DNA of 64,000 nucleotides. Source: Caenorhabditis remanei (lineage: Eukaryota; Nematoda; Chromadorea; Rhabditida; Rhabditidae). Location: NCBI RefSeq assembly GCF_010183535.1, contig NC_071328.1, forward strand, positions 14,012,001 through 14,076,000. The letters are read 5' to 3'. This document shows, piece by piece, positions 1-11,313 of this stretch (position 1 is its first letter; the number at the start of each line of letters is the position of its first letter). Both the position numbers and the translations under genes were made by a program. The notes under the pieces were generated by a model. The model was not told the origin of the DNA and did not search any database. It worked only from the letters and a program-made list of their open reading frames with translations.

Positions 1-413
1 GAAATGATATTACCTGTCAGTGCTGTCTGAACTTTTCCTATTTGTGTTTCCAGTCCACGGAAAGTTCTTCAATGTCCAAATTCTTGAAATTTTGCTTCTT
101 GTTAGCCAATCAATATTGGTAAAACGCATCACTATGTTAAGATTTTTCAATTTTCCGTGTCCTAGAAACCCAAGGAGCTGATAATGACCTATTGTTTCAT
201 TTTAGGTAAAATTTCGCAGTTTTTAAGCAAAATTGTAAAAGTTCCGTATTTTTCTAGAACATTTTGAAAAAAAAAGAAATTGAGAAAAGACTTCCAAAGT
301 TGGAATTTTATTGAGTTAGTCATTTGTAAGCGATACCATCTTTATTCAGGTTAAGTGAGACGTAACTATTTTTATTATATAACATCTTTAGGTTTTAGGA
401 AAAGGAAGTGTCC

Positions 414-985
414 TTACTTCGTGCGAGGTACAAAAATATGGGTAGACAATTTCAATTCAAAATTTAAAATAAGGTTTCCTCTTGTCAGTGTCGTGATCTT
501 GGCAGTGAACTCCGATATTTTCTCCAGGGACATCACGTCTTCGCACAATTTCTCCAGTGTTGCTTGGCACTGCATTGTTCGCCAACTCTCGAACTTTTTT
601 CGCAAATTGCGCGACTCACATTGTTCCTTGGCTGGTCGTAGTCAGCTTGGCGGTGTATTCTGCCCTCTTCTCTGGAGATAGCATGTGCTACCTCAACTTT
701 TCCAAAGCAGTCCTCCAGTTGTCCTCGGGTAGTACGACATCCCTGTACCCAGTAGTCATAGATCTCTCAGCATCAAGGGTGGGGCACAACGAGCATCAGC
801 TTCGGTCCTTGTTTGCGCGTTGCAGAACTCGTTGACCGTCTGAATGAAGCTTTTGAAGCTTTCCAGCTTGGGGAAAAAGATGGGCCAGGATTTGGCTCGG
901 CGGGAGTCCAATTCCATAGCTGTCATTCAGCTCCATGCGGACGATTGAACTGGGCATATCACTTCCCTGAACATCCATCAAAATT
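414..985 (-). pseudogene. Decayed gag-like retroelement fragment
   Basis: Read on the minus strand, two open stretches (about 985-796 and 790-414) join into a protein-like segment broken by at least two in-frame stops and one frame change. The middle part, with residues such as EYTAKLTTTSQGT and QFAKKVRELANN, looks like the helical capsid-type region of a Gag protein. I cannot name the element, and no zinc knuckle, protease or polymerase follows. It could also be a decayed host gene. The breaks show that it is not functional as read. Confidence 0.35.
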
Positions 986-1466
986 AATAGGGTATTAGTA
1001 AATTTTTCACTTACATCATTCTACAAGCACTTTCTTTGATTGTTTAGAAGAGTTTGGTTCGTGTTCTCGCGGCCGCAATTAACAGCAGAACAGTAACAAT
1101 CTGAAACAAAACAATTCATCGTTATCAATTGCCTATAGGTGCACATATTTTAAAAAGTTCTTATCAATTCCGTAGATAGTGTGCTGCAACTAGTATAGTC
1201 TTATTTGTCAAAATATTATTGAGCACAACACAGCGAAAAAGAACTGCAAAAAACGTGAAGCCGATTTTTTCACGTTTTAATTCAATTATTGTGTTTTTTG
1301 CACTGAAAATTCAGTATTTTTAGGTTTTCAGACGTTGCAATGGATGACAAAAGGGTCCCGTCCATCAGAATTGTGAAAGAAAGTCTTATGAGCCAAAAAA
1401 AGTTATTTTCTCACCAATATTTACGTTTCTTTTCCCAAAATTTCAAGAATTTTTATAAAAAAATTC
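986..1466. other. Gene-free stretch with a dispersed 130-bp repeat
   Basis: I find no convincing coding region. Bases 1080-1210 are a copy of a dispersed repeat that begins near CAGCAGAACA and ends near TAGTATAGTCTTATTTGT. Other copies lie at about 1967-2100, 4675-4810 and 8225-8300, so this is the left edge of the local amplification. Confidence 0.5.
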
Positions 1467-1945
1467 GGCTCTTGTCGGTTATTTTGGTCCTTAGAATTAT
1501 TTTTGGTCTTCAATTTTTATTGGTTATTCGCAGTGCCTGTGACATTAAAAAAAATTTTATTTAGCGTTTTCATTTGCCTTAATAATTGTTTACAATTTCA
1601 TAATTCAGTCTCCCTTCAAATTATTTATTTCAAATATGGAACAACTGATAACGAAGGTGTAAACTCGTCGCGGCAGTCTAGGAATACATTTTATTTAGTG
1701 TAATTCGTAAACTATTTATTTCCCTCTTCCACCTTTAGACCTTCCAGATCGAGATGATTGGTTCCCAGTAGAGCTTCTGGAACTTTGACCGTGAGCTCCT
1801 CCTGATTGTTGTGTACGGGTTACTGCTTCCGCCCTCGATGTTTGAACACGGCTGCTACTTCTAAGGACCAAAAATAAGTCTAAGGACCAATAATAATTCT
1901 AAGGACCAAAAATAATTCTAAGGACCAAAATAACCGACAAGAGCC
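1467..1945. mobile_element. Internally deleted copy 1 of the Arg-Gly-gene TIR element
   Basis: The ends are inverted repeats: GGCTCTTGTCGGTTATTTTG at the left, with its complement finishing at 1945. Near the right end the heptamer-rich stretch CTAAGGACCAAAAATAA is repeated several times. Between the ends lies only the 3' part (about 1725-1858) of the Arg-Gly-rich coding sequence that is longer in the copy at 7228-8132. It is therefore a shortened derivative, about 0.48 kb against 0.9 kb. Confidence 0.6.
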
Positions 1946-2132
1946 AAATTTTCTTTGGTTTTTTGACAGCAGAACAAAAACAATCTGAAACAAAACAGTT
2001 TATCGTTATCAATTTCCTATAGGCACACACATTTTAAATAGTTCTTATCAGTTCGTTCCGTAGACAGCGTGCGGCAACTAGTATAGTCTTATTTGTGTGT
2101 AATTTATAATATTACTGTGAAAAAAAGAAAGA

Positions 2133-2328
2133 GTTGTGGACGGAGCTTAGTCTACGGTGCAAATGAAATTCCAGCTGATTCTTTAACGAGCAACATTACA
2201 TTTCAAAATAAAATCGTATTTTAGGCAATATTTTCAAGGATTTTTGTTGAATATTTTCAAATTTTTCATGTTTAGGGAGCGAAAAATGAGCTGGAATTTG
2301 ATCCGCGCCGTTAGCTCCGCCCACAACT
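2133..2328. repeat. ~196-bp foldback element
   Basis: The left end GTTGTGGACGGAGCTTAG and the right end (complement of TAGCTCCGCCCACAAC) are imperfect inverted repeats that extend inward through AAATTCCAGCT / AGCTGGAATTT. A second copy is at 4839-5031. Short foldbacks with a GGCGGAGCT core are common in this window. Confidence 0.6.
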
Positions 2329-2579
2329 TCCTGCCGCATGTCAGCCCGCGATCATGTGACGGAAATTATGTTTGTAAAAAAGTTGAAACGCTGAACTGAT
2401 GAAAACTTTGAAAATTTTCGAAATCAAAAGAAAAAAAATGGAAAATGTGCTAAACTAACTATAAGAAACTAAAAGGCATTCAAGACTTAAACGAACTATC
2501 TTAACTTTGAAAAATATGAAGCTTACTTAGTTGACTCGGCAATCCAACAGGTAGACGTAGAATAATAGAGAAGAAAGTT

Positions 2580-2900
2580 AAAAATTCACAAAAAATCAGA
2601 TGGGACCGTCATACCAGTAGACAGTCTGAAGAGCAAAATAGGGTTTAGAAAAGATTCAGTGGGTATTTATAGGCACAGTGTCTGTCTTCTCTATTATCTC
2701 TTCATTTTTCTTCATACTCTCTCAGTTTGGGAGCAGGAGAGACAATTCGTGTTATCAGTTCGTCTTAACACGTTCCCACCCATCTTATCATTTTCTCTTA
2801 TCTCTCTCAATTTTCCATACTCTCTCTGTTTGTGTTTTCAAAATGTCTTGAATTGGCATTCCTATACGATGAGACTCAAAAACACTGAGAAACATCTCAA
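2580..2900. repeat. CT-rich repeated block, three copies
   Basis: A block with the core ATCAGATGGGACCGTCAT, then TTTATAGGCACAGTGTCTGT and a long run rich in TCTCTC, recurs at 5830-6210 and 8400-8765. The pyrimidine-rich stretch could resemble a promoter or 5' leader, but no coding region follows in any copy. Confidence 0.5.
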
Positions 2901-3195
2901 AATGTGAATTTTCATCCCTGAAAACGCCTTGGCCGAATTTTCTCTATTGGTTTTTCTAGGCCACGCAAAATTCTTCCCCGTCCGTTTTTCTGGCGCTCAT
3001 TTGACGTTTTCCTCATACTGTAGTTTATATAACCGTACTTTATATAGTAGAAATCTGATATAAAGTCGGGTCCACCCAAAAAATGATAAGAAGTGCCTGT
3101 ACTGGACTCTTCATCCAAAACCTAATTTTCCACTGATTTCCGCCAATTTTATAATCTTTTCTCTTGAAGTTTTTGAATATTTGCGAAAAAATCTA

Positions 3196-3335
3196 ATTCC
3201 GACTTCCGACTTCCGAGCGTTATTTCACTTCCGACTTCCGACATCCGGATTAGAAATTTTACTTCCGACTTCCAACTTCCGGATAAGAAAAATCACTTCC
3301 GACTTCCGACTTCCGGATAAGAAATTTTCACTTCC
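3196..3335. repeat. Degenerate CCGACTT tandem repeat
   Basis: The heptamer-like unit TTCCGAC is repeated many times with spacers resembling GGATAAGAAATTTTCAC. Related TTCCGG-rich stretches occur at 25815-26295 and 61240-61395, and short ones at 15150-15230 and its mirror 21555-21630. No coding role is apparent. Confidence 0.6.
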
Positions 3336-4149
3336 ATGCAACTCTGGTCTGTACTGGACTTGTGAAATAACCCATTTATTGACACCTTTTTGTTTTTTTT
3401 CTAAAAGCACCCAATTATCGAGTAATTTTTTATTTAAAAGTTCAGATGGCTAAACAAAAAAAGTCAGAATTATAATAGAACATTAAAAAATATTTAAAAA
3501 TATAGTTTTTACAACAAAACCAAATCAGAGAAGAAGCGGGAAAACAATTTTCAATAAGGTTTTTATGAAGATTTTCAATAATTATGGCGTCTAGACTCTG
3601 ATGGAGGGAAGAGCACGAATGTTACCATCGAAGAGTTTTGATCTCGGTTTTCACTTTGTGGTTTTTGAGGGCACACTCGACGCTTATGATGGTTAATACT
3701 TCTACCAAGAAGAGGAGAAAAAGCAGGACTGTAAAAAATGCTCTGTCTTAAAGTCTCATCACTACAACTTACAACACAAGTTGCTATCCCCCAGAATAGT
3801 CAGAATGATGGAACACGTCAACCGAAACACGAAAAATGGAAAATACGATATTTTATTCTTTAAAATTCTGAAAAAAGACTATTTGTTGCTTTGGTATTAC
3901 AAACTTTAAACCCTTTTGTTTGATATACACGACAGCGAGACTGACTACGGTATTGATCGAGCCGTGACCTCGGTTCCCACTTTCTGGTTTTGGAGGGCAC
4001 ACTGAAAAATTCAAATTTTTTTTTCGATTTTTTTTTGAAAAAAACTTCTTAAAACTGATTTTTTGTAGGTTTCACAGGTTTTTGAGGGTGATATTTGAGA
4101 AAAATTGTACTTGTTAAGGCGCGGCTTCAAACAAAAACTAATTTTTCAT

Positions 4150-4653
4150 CAACATTATATTATTTTGGTCCTTAGAATTATGTTTGGTCCTTAGAATTAT
4201 TTTTGATCTTTAATTTTTTATTGGTTATTCACAGTGCCTGTGACATTAAAAAAAAATTTTATTTAGCGTATTGATTTGTTTTGTTAATTGTTTACAATTT
4301 CATAATTCAGTCTGCCTTCAAATTATTTATTTGCAAATATGGAACAACTGATAACGAAGTTGTAAACTCGACGCGGCAGTCTAGGAATACATTTTATTTA
4401 GTGTAATTCGTAAACTATTTATTTCCCTCTTCCACCTTTAGACCTTCCAGATCGAGATGATTGGTTCCCAGTAGAGCCTCTGGAACTTCGACCACGACCG
4501 CGAGCTCCTCCTGATTGTTGTGTACGGGTTACTGCTTCCGCCCTCGATGTTTGAACACGGCTGCTACTTCTAAGGACCAAAAATAAGTCTAAGGACCAAA
4601 AATAATTCTAAGGACCAAAAATAATTCTAAGGACCAAAATAACCGACAAGAGC
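4150..4653. mobile_element. Internally deleted copy 2 of the Arg-Gly-gene TIR element
   Basis: The right terminal repeat is intact (complement of GCTCTTGTCGGTTATTTTGG, ending at about 4653). The outer left repeat is lost and replaced by ATTATATTATTTTGG. The interior keeps only the C-terminal Arg/Gly/Ser codons (about 4427-4560, minus strand), as in copy 1. Confidence 0.55.
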
Positions 4654-4838
4654 AAAATTTTCTTTGGTTTTTTCACAGCAGAACAATAACAATAACAAAC
4701 AAAAAATTTCATCGTTATCAATTTCCTATGGGCACACACATTTTAAATTGTTCTTATCAGTTCGTCCCGTAGACAGCGTGCGGCAACTAGTATAGTCTTA
4801 TTTGTGTGTAATTTATAATATTACTGTGAAAAAAAAGA

Positions 4839-5031
4839 GTTGTGGACAGAGCTTAGTCTACGGTGCAAATGAAATTCCAGCTGATTCTTTAACGAGCAAC
4901 ATTACATTTCAAAATAAACTCGTATTATAGGCAATGTTTTCAAGGGTTTTGGCTGTATTTTCAAATTTTTCATGTTTAGGGAGCGAAAAATGAGCTGGAA
5001 TTTGCTCCGCGCCGTAAGCTCCGCCCACAAC
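4839..5031. repeat. Second copy of the ~195-bp foldback
   Basis: Same ends and internal palindrome as 2133-2328. It begins GTTGTGGACAGAGCTTAG and ends CTCCGCCCACAAC. It was copied together with the surrounding 3-kb unit. Confidence 0.55.
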
Positions 5032-5169
5032 TTCCTGCCGCATGTCAGCCCGCGATCATGTGACGGAAATTGTATTTGTAAAAAAAGTTCAAACGCTGAA
5101 AGGAAAAAAATGGAAAATATGCTAAACTAAGAAACTAAAAATGCTTTATGACTTAATCGAGTTATCTTA

Positions 5170-5784
5170 CTAGGGAATGTTCCAGACGTAACTCGGTCTT
5201 TCAAATTGACTCATATCTTATTGAGTACTTCTTAACACAGAGATTCCGAATATGTGATCCAATTTTGCAGAACGCTTCGCTGAATCGAGATATATGCATT
5301 TTAAGTCATTTTTAATGCAAAAATTGCATTTTTCAAGAGATTCAAAATCAATTTTTGACCCAATTTTTAAAATTTCTTCTGTGTTACACGTGTAAATAAA
5401 GGTTGAAAAAGCACATTAGCAATGGCTTTTGAAAAAAAAGTTTTCAAAAAAAGTTTGATCACAAGTGTTTTTCTGTCAAAAATGGCAGTGTAACAATTGG
5501 TTTTTTGAAACAATTTTTTAATCAGAAAACGTTCCTTATGTCGTTTTTCAACCTTTATTAACATACATTACATAAAGAAAATTGGAAAAATTGATTCTCA
5601 AACTGATTTTGAGTCTCTTGAAAAATGCAATTTTTGCTCTGGAAATGACTTAAATCGCATTTATCTCAGTTCAGTGAACCGTTCTGCAAAATTGGATTAC
5701 ATATTCGGAATCAGCGTGTTAAGAAGTACTTAATTAGATATGAGCCAATTTGAAAGGCCGAGTTACGTCTGGAACATTCCCTAG
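5170..5784. mobile_element. 615-bp foldback MITE with TTA target duplication
   Basis: Almost the whole element can fold on itself. The left end CTAGGGAATGTTCCAGACGT is matched by the complementary right end, and the interior AAATAAAGGTTGAAAAA is mirrored near 5548. TTA flanks both ends (5167-5169 and 5785-5787), and copy 1 of the surrounding unit lacks the insertion. A 3-bp TWA duplication is typical of PIF/Harbinger-type elements, so I infer a non-autonomous member. No coding capacity. Confidence 0.75.
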
Positions 5785-7227
5785 TTAGCTTTGAAGAAGA
5801 TAAAGCTTACTTGGTTTACTCGGTGATCCAACAGGAATATTATAATAGAAAATAATAGATTTTTAAAAACAAGAATTCACAAAAAATCAGATGGGACCGT
5901 CATGCCAGTAGACAGTCTGAAAGGCTGAATAAGGTTTTGAAGAGATTCACTGGGTATTTGTAGGCACAGTGTCTGTCTTCTCTAATCTCTCTTCATTTTT
6001 CATACTCTCTCTGTTCGGCTATAAAACAAGAGAGACAAGTCGTGTTATCAGTTCCTCTTAACACGCTCCCACCCATCTTATCATTTTCTCTGATCTCTCG
6101 CAATTTACCATACTCTCTCTCTCTCTCTCTCTCTCTGTTTGTGTTTTCAAAATGTCTTAAATTGGCATTCCTATACAATGAGACTCAAAAACACTGAGAA
6201 ACATCTCAAAATGTGAATTTTCATTCCTGAGAACGCGTTGGCCGAATTTTCTCTATTGGTTTTTCTAGGCCTCGCAAAGTTCTCCCCCCGTCCGTTTTTC
6301 TGGCGCTCATTTGACGCTTTTCATCATACTGTAGTTTATTATAACCGTACTTTATATAGTAGAAATCTCATATAAAGCCGGGTCTCCAAAAAATGATAAG
6401 AAATGTCTGTACTGGACTTGTGAAGTAACCTATTTATTGACTCCTTTTAGTTTTTTTCTAAAAGATCAAAAAATTATATATGCACCCAATTATCAAGCAA
6501 TTTTTTATTTAAAAGTTTAGATAACATGTCAAAAACAAAACAGTATTAGAACAATAAAAAAAGATTAGAAAATATAGTTTTTACAATAAAACTAAGTCAG
6601 AGAAGAAGCGGGAAAACAATTTTCAATAAGGGTTTTATGAAGATTTTCTATAATTATGGCGTCTAGACTCTGATGGACGGGACGAGCACGAATGTTACCA
6701 TCGAAGAGTTTTGATCTCGGTTTTCACTTTGTGGTTTTTGAGGACACATCCGACGCTTATGGTGGTTAATACTGCTACCAAGAAGAGGAGAAAAAGCAGG
6801 ACTGTAAAAAAATGCTCTGTCTTAAAGTCTCATCACTACAACTTACAACACAAGTTGCTATCCCCCAGAATAGTCAGAATGATGGAACACGTCAACCGAA
6901 ACACGAAAAATGGAAAATACGATATTTTATTCTTTAAAATTCTGAAAAAAGACTATTTGTTGCTTTGGTATTACAAACTTTAAACCCTTTTGTTTGATAT
7001 ACACGACAGCGAGACTGACTACGGTATTGATCGAGCCGTGACCTCGGTTCCCACTTTCTGGTTTTGGAGGGCACACTGAAAAATTCAAATTTTTTTTTCG
7101 ATTTTTTTTTGAAAAAAACTTCTTAAAACTGATTTTTTGTAGGTTTCACAGGTTTTTGAGGGTGATATTTGAGAAAAATTGTACTTGTTAAGGCGCGGCT
7201 TCAAACAATAACTAATTTTTCATCAAC

Positions 7228-8132
7228 ATTATATTATTTTGGTCCTTAGAATTATGTTTGGTCCTTAGAATTATTTTTGATCTTTAATTTTTTATTGGTT
7301 ATTCACAGTGCCTGTGACATTTAAAAAAATTTTATTTAGAGTATTGATTTGTTTTGTTAATTGTTTACAATTTCATAATTCAGTCTCCCTTCAAATTATT
7401 TATTTGCAAATATGGAACAACTGATAACGAAGTTGTAAACTCGTCGCGGCAGTCTAGGAATACATTTTATTTAGTGTAATTCGTAAACTATTTATTACCC
7501 TCTTCCACCTTTAGACCTTCCAGATCGAGATGATTGGTTCCCAGTAGAGCCTCTGGAACTTCGACCGTGAGCTCCTCCTGATTGTTGTGTACGGGTTACT
7601 GCTTCCGCCCTCGATGTTTGAACACGGCTGCTATGACCTCGTCTCAAATTTTGCCCTCTTCCTCTAGCTCTCTGAGCTCTTCCCGGTCTTCGTCCTCCTG
7701 TTTCAGTTGGCGATTGTCCACGTCGGTCACCCATGACACTTCCTGAGTTCACTCTAACTTGAAGTGTTCCTCTGCAAATCGTGACATCTCCACGGTCTTG
7801 ATTATCGCTCAATTGCTCTTGTCTACCTACTCTCTGTGTTTGACCACGGCCAGAACTTTGGCCTCTCCTTAACGGCGGCGTATTCCCATCAGTCCTTCTC
7901 TGTCCGCTTGTTGATTGAACTCTTCCAGCTCCTGCCCCTCTTCGCTGCTGACCACGGACGTGGGTATTGCCACTCGTTCCTCTTCCTCACGTTAACAGAC
8001 TCTCGACGACTGGCTCCCGGTTTTCGGCCTCTCCCTGTCTGTTTGCATGTCTGTTTGCAGGCACTGTGAATAATCAATAAAAAATTTAAGGACCAAAAAT
8101 TATTCTAAGGACCAAAATAACCGACAAGAGCC
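7228..8132. mobile_element. Fullest copy of the TIR element encoding an Arg-Gly-rich protein
   Basis: The inverted ends extend about 80-90 bp here. The left end runs TTATTTTGGTCCTTAGAATT through GGTTATTCACAGTGCCTG, and the right end runs CAGGCACTGTGAATAATCAA through CCAAAATAACCGACAAGAGC. The whole interior on the minus strand is Arg/Gly/Ser-rich coding sequence. Copies 1 and 2 are deletion derivatives. I see no transposase, so mobilisation would have to be in trans. An alternative view is a processed gene caught between inverted repeats. Confidence 0.6.
7495..7986 (-). CDS. Arg-Gly-rich (RGG-type) protein inside a TIR element, 5' end broken
   Basis: The frame is open for 164 codons and ends with a natural stop. 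The composition is dominated by Arg, Gly, Ser and Gln, with many RG and RGG dipeptide steps (for example RGRGQ, RGQSSGRGQ, SKGGRG at the C-terminus). Such low-complexity RGG regions usually bind RNA or are arginine-methylated, which is an inference from composition. Upstream, a second frame (about 8077-7889) continues the same Arg-rich bias, so a frameshift or unrecognised intron lies near 7980-7990. No ATG start is clear in the open frame. The gene lies entirely between the terminal repeats of the element at 7228-8132, and its 3' third is present in the two deleted copies at 1.7 and 4.5 kb. Confidence 0.45.
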   Translation of the reverse strand, partial: GRGTSGNTHVRGQQRRGAGAGRVQSTSGQRRTDGNTPPLRRGQSSGRGQTQRVGRQEQLSDNQDRGDVTICRGTLQVRVNSGSVMGDRRGQSPTETGGRRPGRAQRARGRGQNLRRGHSSRVQTSRAEAVTRTQQSGGAHGRSSRGSTGNQSSRSGRSKGGRG

Positions 8133-10258
8133 GAATACAATATAGAAAATTTTCAGAGAATATATTTTTGCAAAAAATTGTAGACTGGGTCGCAATTTTT
8201 TGGTCCGGAATTTCACGAGTTTGGTTATCTATTGCCTATGAGCGCACACATTTTAAAGAGTTCTTATCAGTTCCGTAGACAATTTATAGTCTCATTTGTG
8301 TATAAACTGAATGCTAGTAATTTGAACTTTGACACATGTCATAAAAATTGCTGATTTTTTCAATTAGCACGGAACGCTAATAACAAATTTGAAAAGTTTT
8401 GTACCACTTACTTGGTTTTCTCGGCGAATAAACAGGAACACATGGAATAATAGAGAAGAAAATTAAGAATTCACAAAAAATCAGATGGGACCGTCATACC
8501 AGTAGACAGTCTGAAAGGGAGAATAAGGTTTTGAAGAGATTCATCGGGTGTTTATAGGCGCAGTGTCTGTCTTCTCTAATCTCTCTTCATTTTTCATACT
8601 CTCTCAGTTTGGGAGCAGGAGAGACGAGTCGTGTTATCAGTTCGTCTTAACACGTTCCCACCCATCTTATCATTTTCTCTTATCTCTCTCAACTTTCCAT
8701 ACTTTCTCTCTGGTTGTGCTGCTGAAATTTGATTATAGGCATTCCTATACTATGATACTCAAAACCCCTGAAAAATCTCATTCTGTTACAGTAATACTTT
8801 TACAGTCGCCAAGATGGTTTTGAGATGTTAACTCCAAAGTGAGCGGAGCTATCAAAACGTTGTCAACTACAAAAATACGTCAAATTTTCAGCAGATTATT
8901 TTTTGACAGTTTTTAGGTGGCTCCGGGCACTTTTGAGGAATCCGAGACCAGTTGCAAGTATCTTCATATTTCCTTCTCTGAGCGGCCGATTGTCGCTCTG
9001 CCTCTTTTATAGAATGAAAGTTCTATATTTTTATTGAATTATAAATGGATTAAAAGGTATGTTTATTTATTTCGCTTTTGAATTGAAAGGGGGATAACCG
9101 AAAAATGCTCAAAAGTGGCAGTTTATTCTCGCCGCCCTACAAGTCTTGAACTACCATCAGTCGATATGAATGAAACTTTCGAACAAAGTTTATCATTGAG
9201 GTGAGTTCAGATTTCATTAGTATAGTCTAGTGTCATGACAACTTGTAGCTTTCACCCGATTTTGACACGCAATGAGTTTTCTGAAGAAACGGATCGTGGA
9301 ATGAGGTGGAAGTACTGGATGTATTACCTGCAACTGGATCGGAAGATGGAAGCACCGAGATACAAATGAAACTGGGATTGTGTTTAAAAAAATCAGTAGA
9401 AAGACTGGATTATACAAAAGATTACCAATTGCTATTAATGGTAAACTGACAGCAGTCTCTTGCAGGTAACATCCAAATTTATGTATTGTATAGGTCAATT
9501 GACAATTTTCAGATTTGAAGCATAATTTATGAAACAGGAGTCCTCTTTAACTAGAGGATGCTGACGATGATTTCGACTTATATTTTTATTCCAACTCTGT
9601 TCGAAAACTTAATAAAGATCTATGATATGTTTGGAGTAAATTTGAAATCAAAGAAGAGAGAGAGAGAAGGCTACATTAAAATTGAAAGACGCTTCTGTGT
9701 ATGATGAAGGTCTGTACATTCCTAGTTGGATTCCACGGAACTACAATTGTATACACGATAGATAGCATCAAGAGTTCGTTTTTCAAAGTAGGGTACACTG
9801 TCTCTTCAACAGTATTATCATCATATTTTTGCAAGCCGTTTGCAACCATCACTTGCGGCTATAAAACTCCAACCCCTTTCCTTTTGTTTCCTATTTTTAT
9901 TACCAAAAGGTGATGAAATATCAGAAAATTTATGTTTCTCTAAGTCTCTCCTCGAACAGAAAACCATATAAAATCCGAGACCATTTGCATGTTTATTCAT
10001 ATTTCCTCCTTTGAGCGTCGTTGGATTGTCGCTCTCCCTTTTTTATAGAATGAATGTTCTTGATTTTTATTGAATTATAAATGGACTGGAAGGTATGTTT
10101 TGTTTATTAAGCTTTTAAATGGAGTTTTGAGAATTTAGGAAAATGCTTTGAAATATGTAGATATAATCATTTAATAATACTCGAAAACCCCTAAAAATAC
10201 CCAAAAATACAAATTTTTTACCCCGAGGAATGCTCAAAAGTGTTCAGTGCTCTGTGGT
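8133..10258. other. Mostly gene-free, with two duplicated TATA-bearing blocks
   Basis: Bases 8400-8765 are the third copy of the CT-rich block. Bases 8940-9060 and 9960-10095 are diverged duplicates (GAGACCA, GATTGTCGCTCT, TTTTATAGAATGAA, TATTGAATTATAAATGGA). Bases 9230-9480 include short open frames on both strands without motifs or splice support. I could not support any gene. Confidence 0.4.
9817..9995 (+). repeat. 179-bp block duplicated at 12815-12989
   Basis: Both copies share TTGCGGCTATAAAACTCCAA, then CTCCTCGAACAGAAAACCAT and a second TATA-like box (ATATAAAA). The copy at 12.8 kb ends exactly where the giant palindromic element inserted. The present copy continues past that point (GCATGTTTATTC) and so approximates an unoccupied site. 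Two TATA boxes suggest a promoter, but no transcript is evident. Confidence 0.5.
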
Positions 10259-10432
10259 GGCCGAATATTTTGTTTTTGTGTTTCTAGGCCACGGAAAATT
10301 CTTTCACGTCCGTTTCGCAATTATTTTTAACGTTAAACCTGTTCTTAGTATTGTCAGGCTATTTTTTTTTAGTAAAATACATCACTTTAATAAAAATAGC
10401 GTGGCCTAGAAAAAAATAGAAAAAGTTCGGCC
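10259..10432. repeat. Foldback repeat with GGCCGAA ends and TCTAGGCCACG core
   Basis: GGCCGAATATTTTG at the left and its complement AAAAGTTCGGCC at the right enclose matching TTTCTAGGCCACG / CGTGGCCTAGAAA cores. Single-arm relatives occur near 2920-2990, 6235-6300 and 10555-10605. Dispersed non-coding repeat. Confidence 0.55.
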
Positions 10433-10803
10433 AGGGAACTGACCACTCGGTATTTCAAGAGTTTTCAGAGATGAAAAATGGCATTTTGAGGTTTTTTTCA
10501 GGGTTTCTGAGTACAAAAACCCATTTTTTTGTAAAAAATTTAAGTGGCCAGTGTCATGGCCGTATTTTTATGATTTGTGTTTCTAGGCCACGGAAAGTTC
10601 TTAGACTCACGGGCTTCTGCAATCTTGGTCTTTTTGATTCCATAATAAGTTATTTTGTGGCACAGTTAGTTTTACTATGACACACTCTCAGACAATTTCA
10701 ACTAAAAAAAGGAAAAATATGAAATACCAGCCTATCTGCCTCGCCTTCGGCGATTCAGTCGGCTGGCCTCTCCTCATTCACGTGGCCACCTTCTCTCAAA
10801 TGT

Positions 10804-10850
10804 GCCCGCTTGGCCGAGTGGTCTAAAGCGGCTGTCGCTGTCCAAAGCAC
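10804..10850 (+). pseudogene. tRNA-Leu/Ser-like 5' fragment
   Basis: TTGGCCGAGTGGTCTAAAGC is a good match to the D-arm (box A) region of class II tRNAs. It is followed by a stem-loop CTGTCG ... CGACAG in the anticodon-arm position. No box B (GGTTCRANNCC) and no 3' acceptor strand complementary to GCCCGCT follow, so this is at most a truncated tRNA-derived sequence. Confidence 0.3.
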
Positions 10851-11313
10851 GACAGTTCGGTTTTGCCCGCTGGCTCAGTTTCTCTTCTCTTTCCAAACCC
10901 GCTGCGGACAGTGCCTCAGACAAACAGACAAACACCACTTGTCTTTTATATATAAGAATGATTTCTTGGCCGGTAATGTATTGTGACTCAGTTGTTTCGT
11001 TTTGCACTGGCGGTTCTAGTAAAAAACTATCCGGAGAAACGCTAGGGTTGAAAAGAGCTTTGAAAAAAGTTGAATTTCAAAAAATAATTTGGTGGCCTAG
11101 AAATCCAAATTTTGAAAAAGTTAGTCCACCGTCCAAATTCCGTTGTTTTTGCTGTTTTTTGGCAATATTTACTATGTCCGATACTTTTGATTAGTTTAAA
11201 CTCCGTATAATTATCTAAGCTCCATGGCCTAGAAATCCAAATGTTATAAAAATTGAAATATATTTGTCGCAACTGCTCCTATATTTTTCAATTAAAAAAA
11301 TATTGAATTTCAG

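Larger units (their letters stand above)
1481..4162. repeat. Copy 1 of the locally duplicated ~3-kb unit
   Basis: The sequence from the TIR element through a foldback, a CT-rich block and an AT-rich tail recurs in the same order from 4163 and again from 7236. Spacing is 2,682 bases to copy 2 and 3,073 bases from copy 2 to copy 3. The difference is mainly the 615-bp foldback inserted in copy 2. Confidence 0.7.
4163..7235. repeat. Copy 2 of the duplicated ~3-kb unit
   Basis: It is collinear with 1481-4162 and differs mainly by the foldback element at 5170-5784 and scattered small changes. The tail (6600-7220) is nearly identical to 3540-4150, which implies recent duplication. A 90-codon open frame at 6711-6983 has a one-base frame difference in the older copy (about 3640-3910) and a non-ATG start, so I do not call it a gene. 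Confidence 0.7.

Noticed and set aside
355..681. 108-codon plus-strand frame at the left edge
   Set aside because: It starts with GTG, lacks motifs, and overlaps the better-supported minus-strand gag-like remnant.
6711..6983. 90-codon open frame with basic residues
   Set aside because: No ATG start, and the duplicate at about 3640-3910 is frameshifted by one A. No motif and no splice support.
10802..11194. 130-codon plus-strand frame overlapping the tRNA-like fragment
   Set aside because: The frame passes through tRNA-like and TCTAGGCCAC-type repeat sequence; there is no protein signature.
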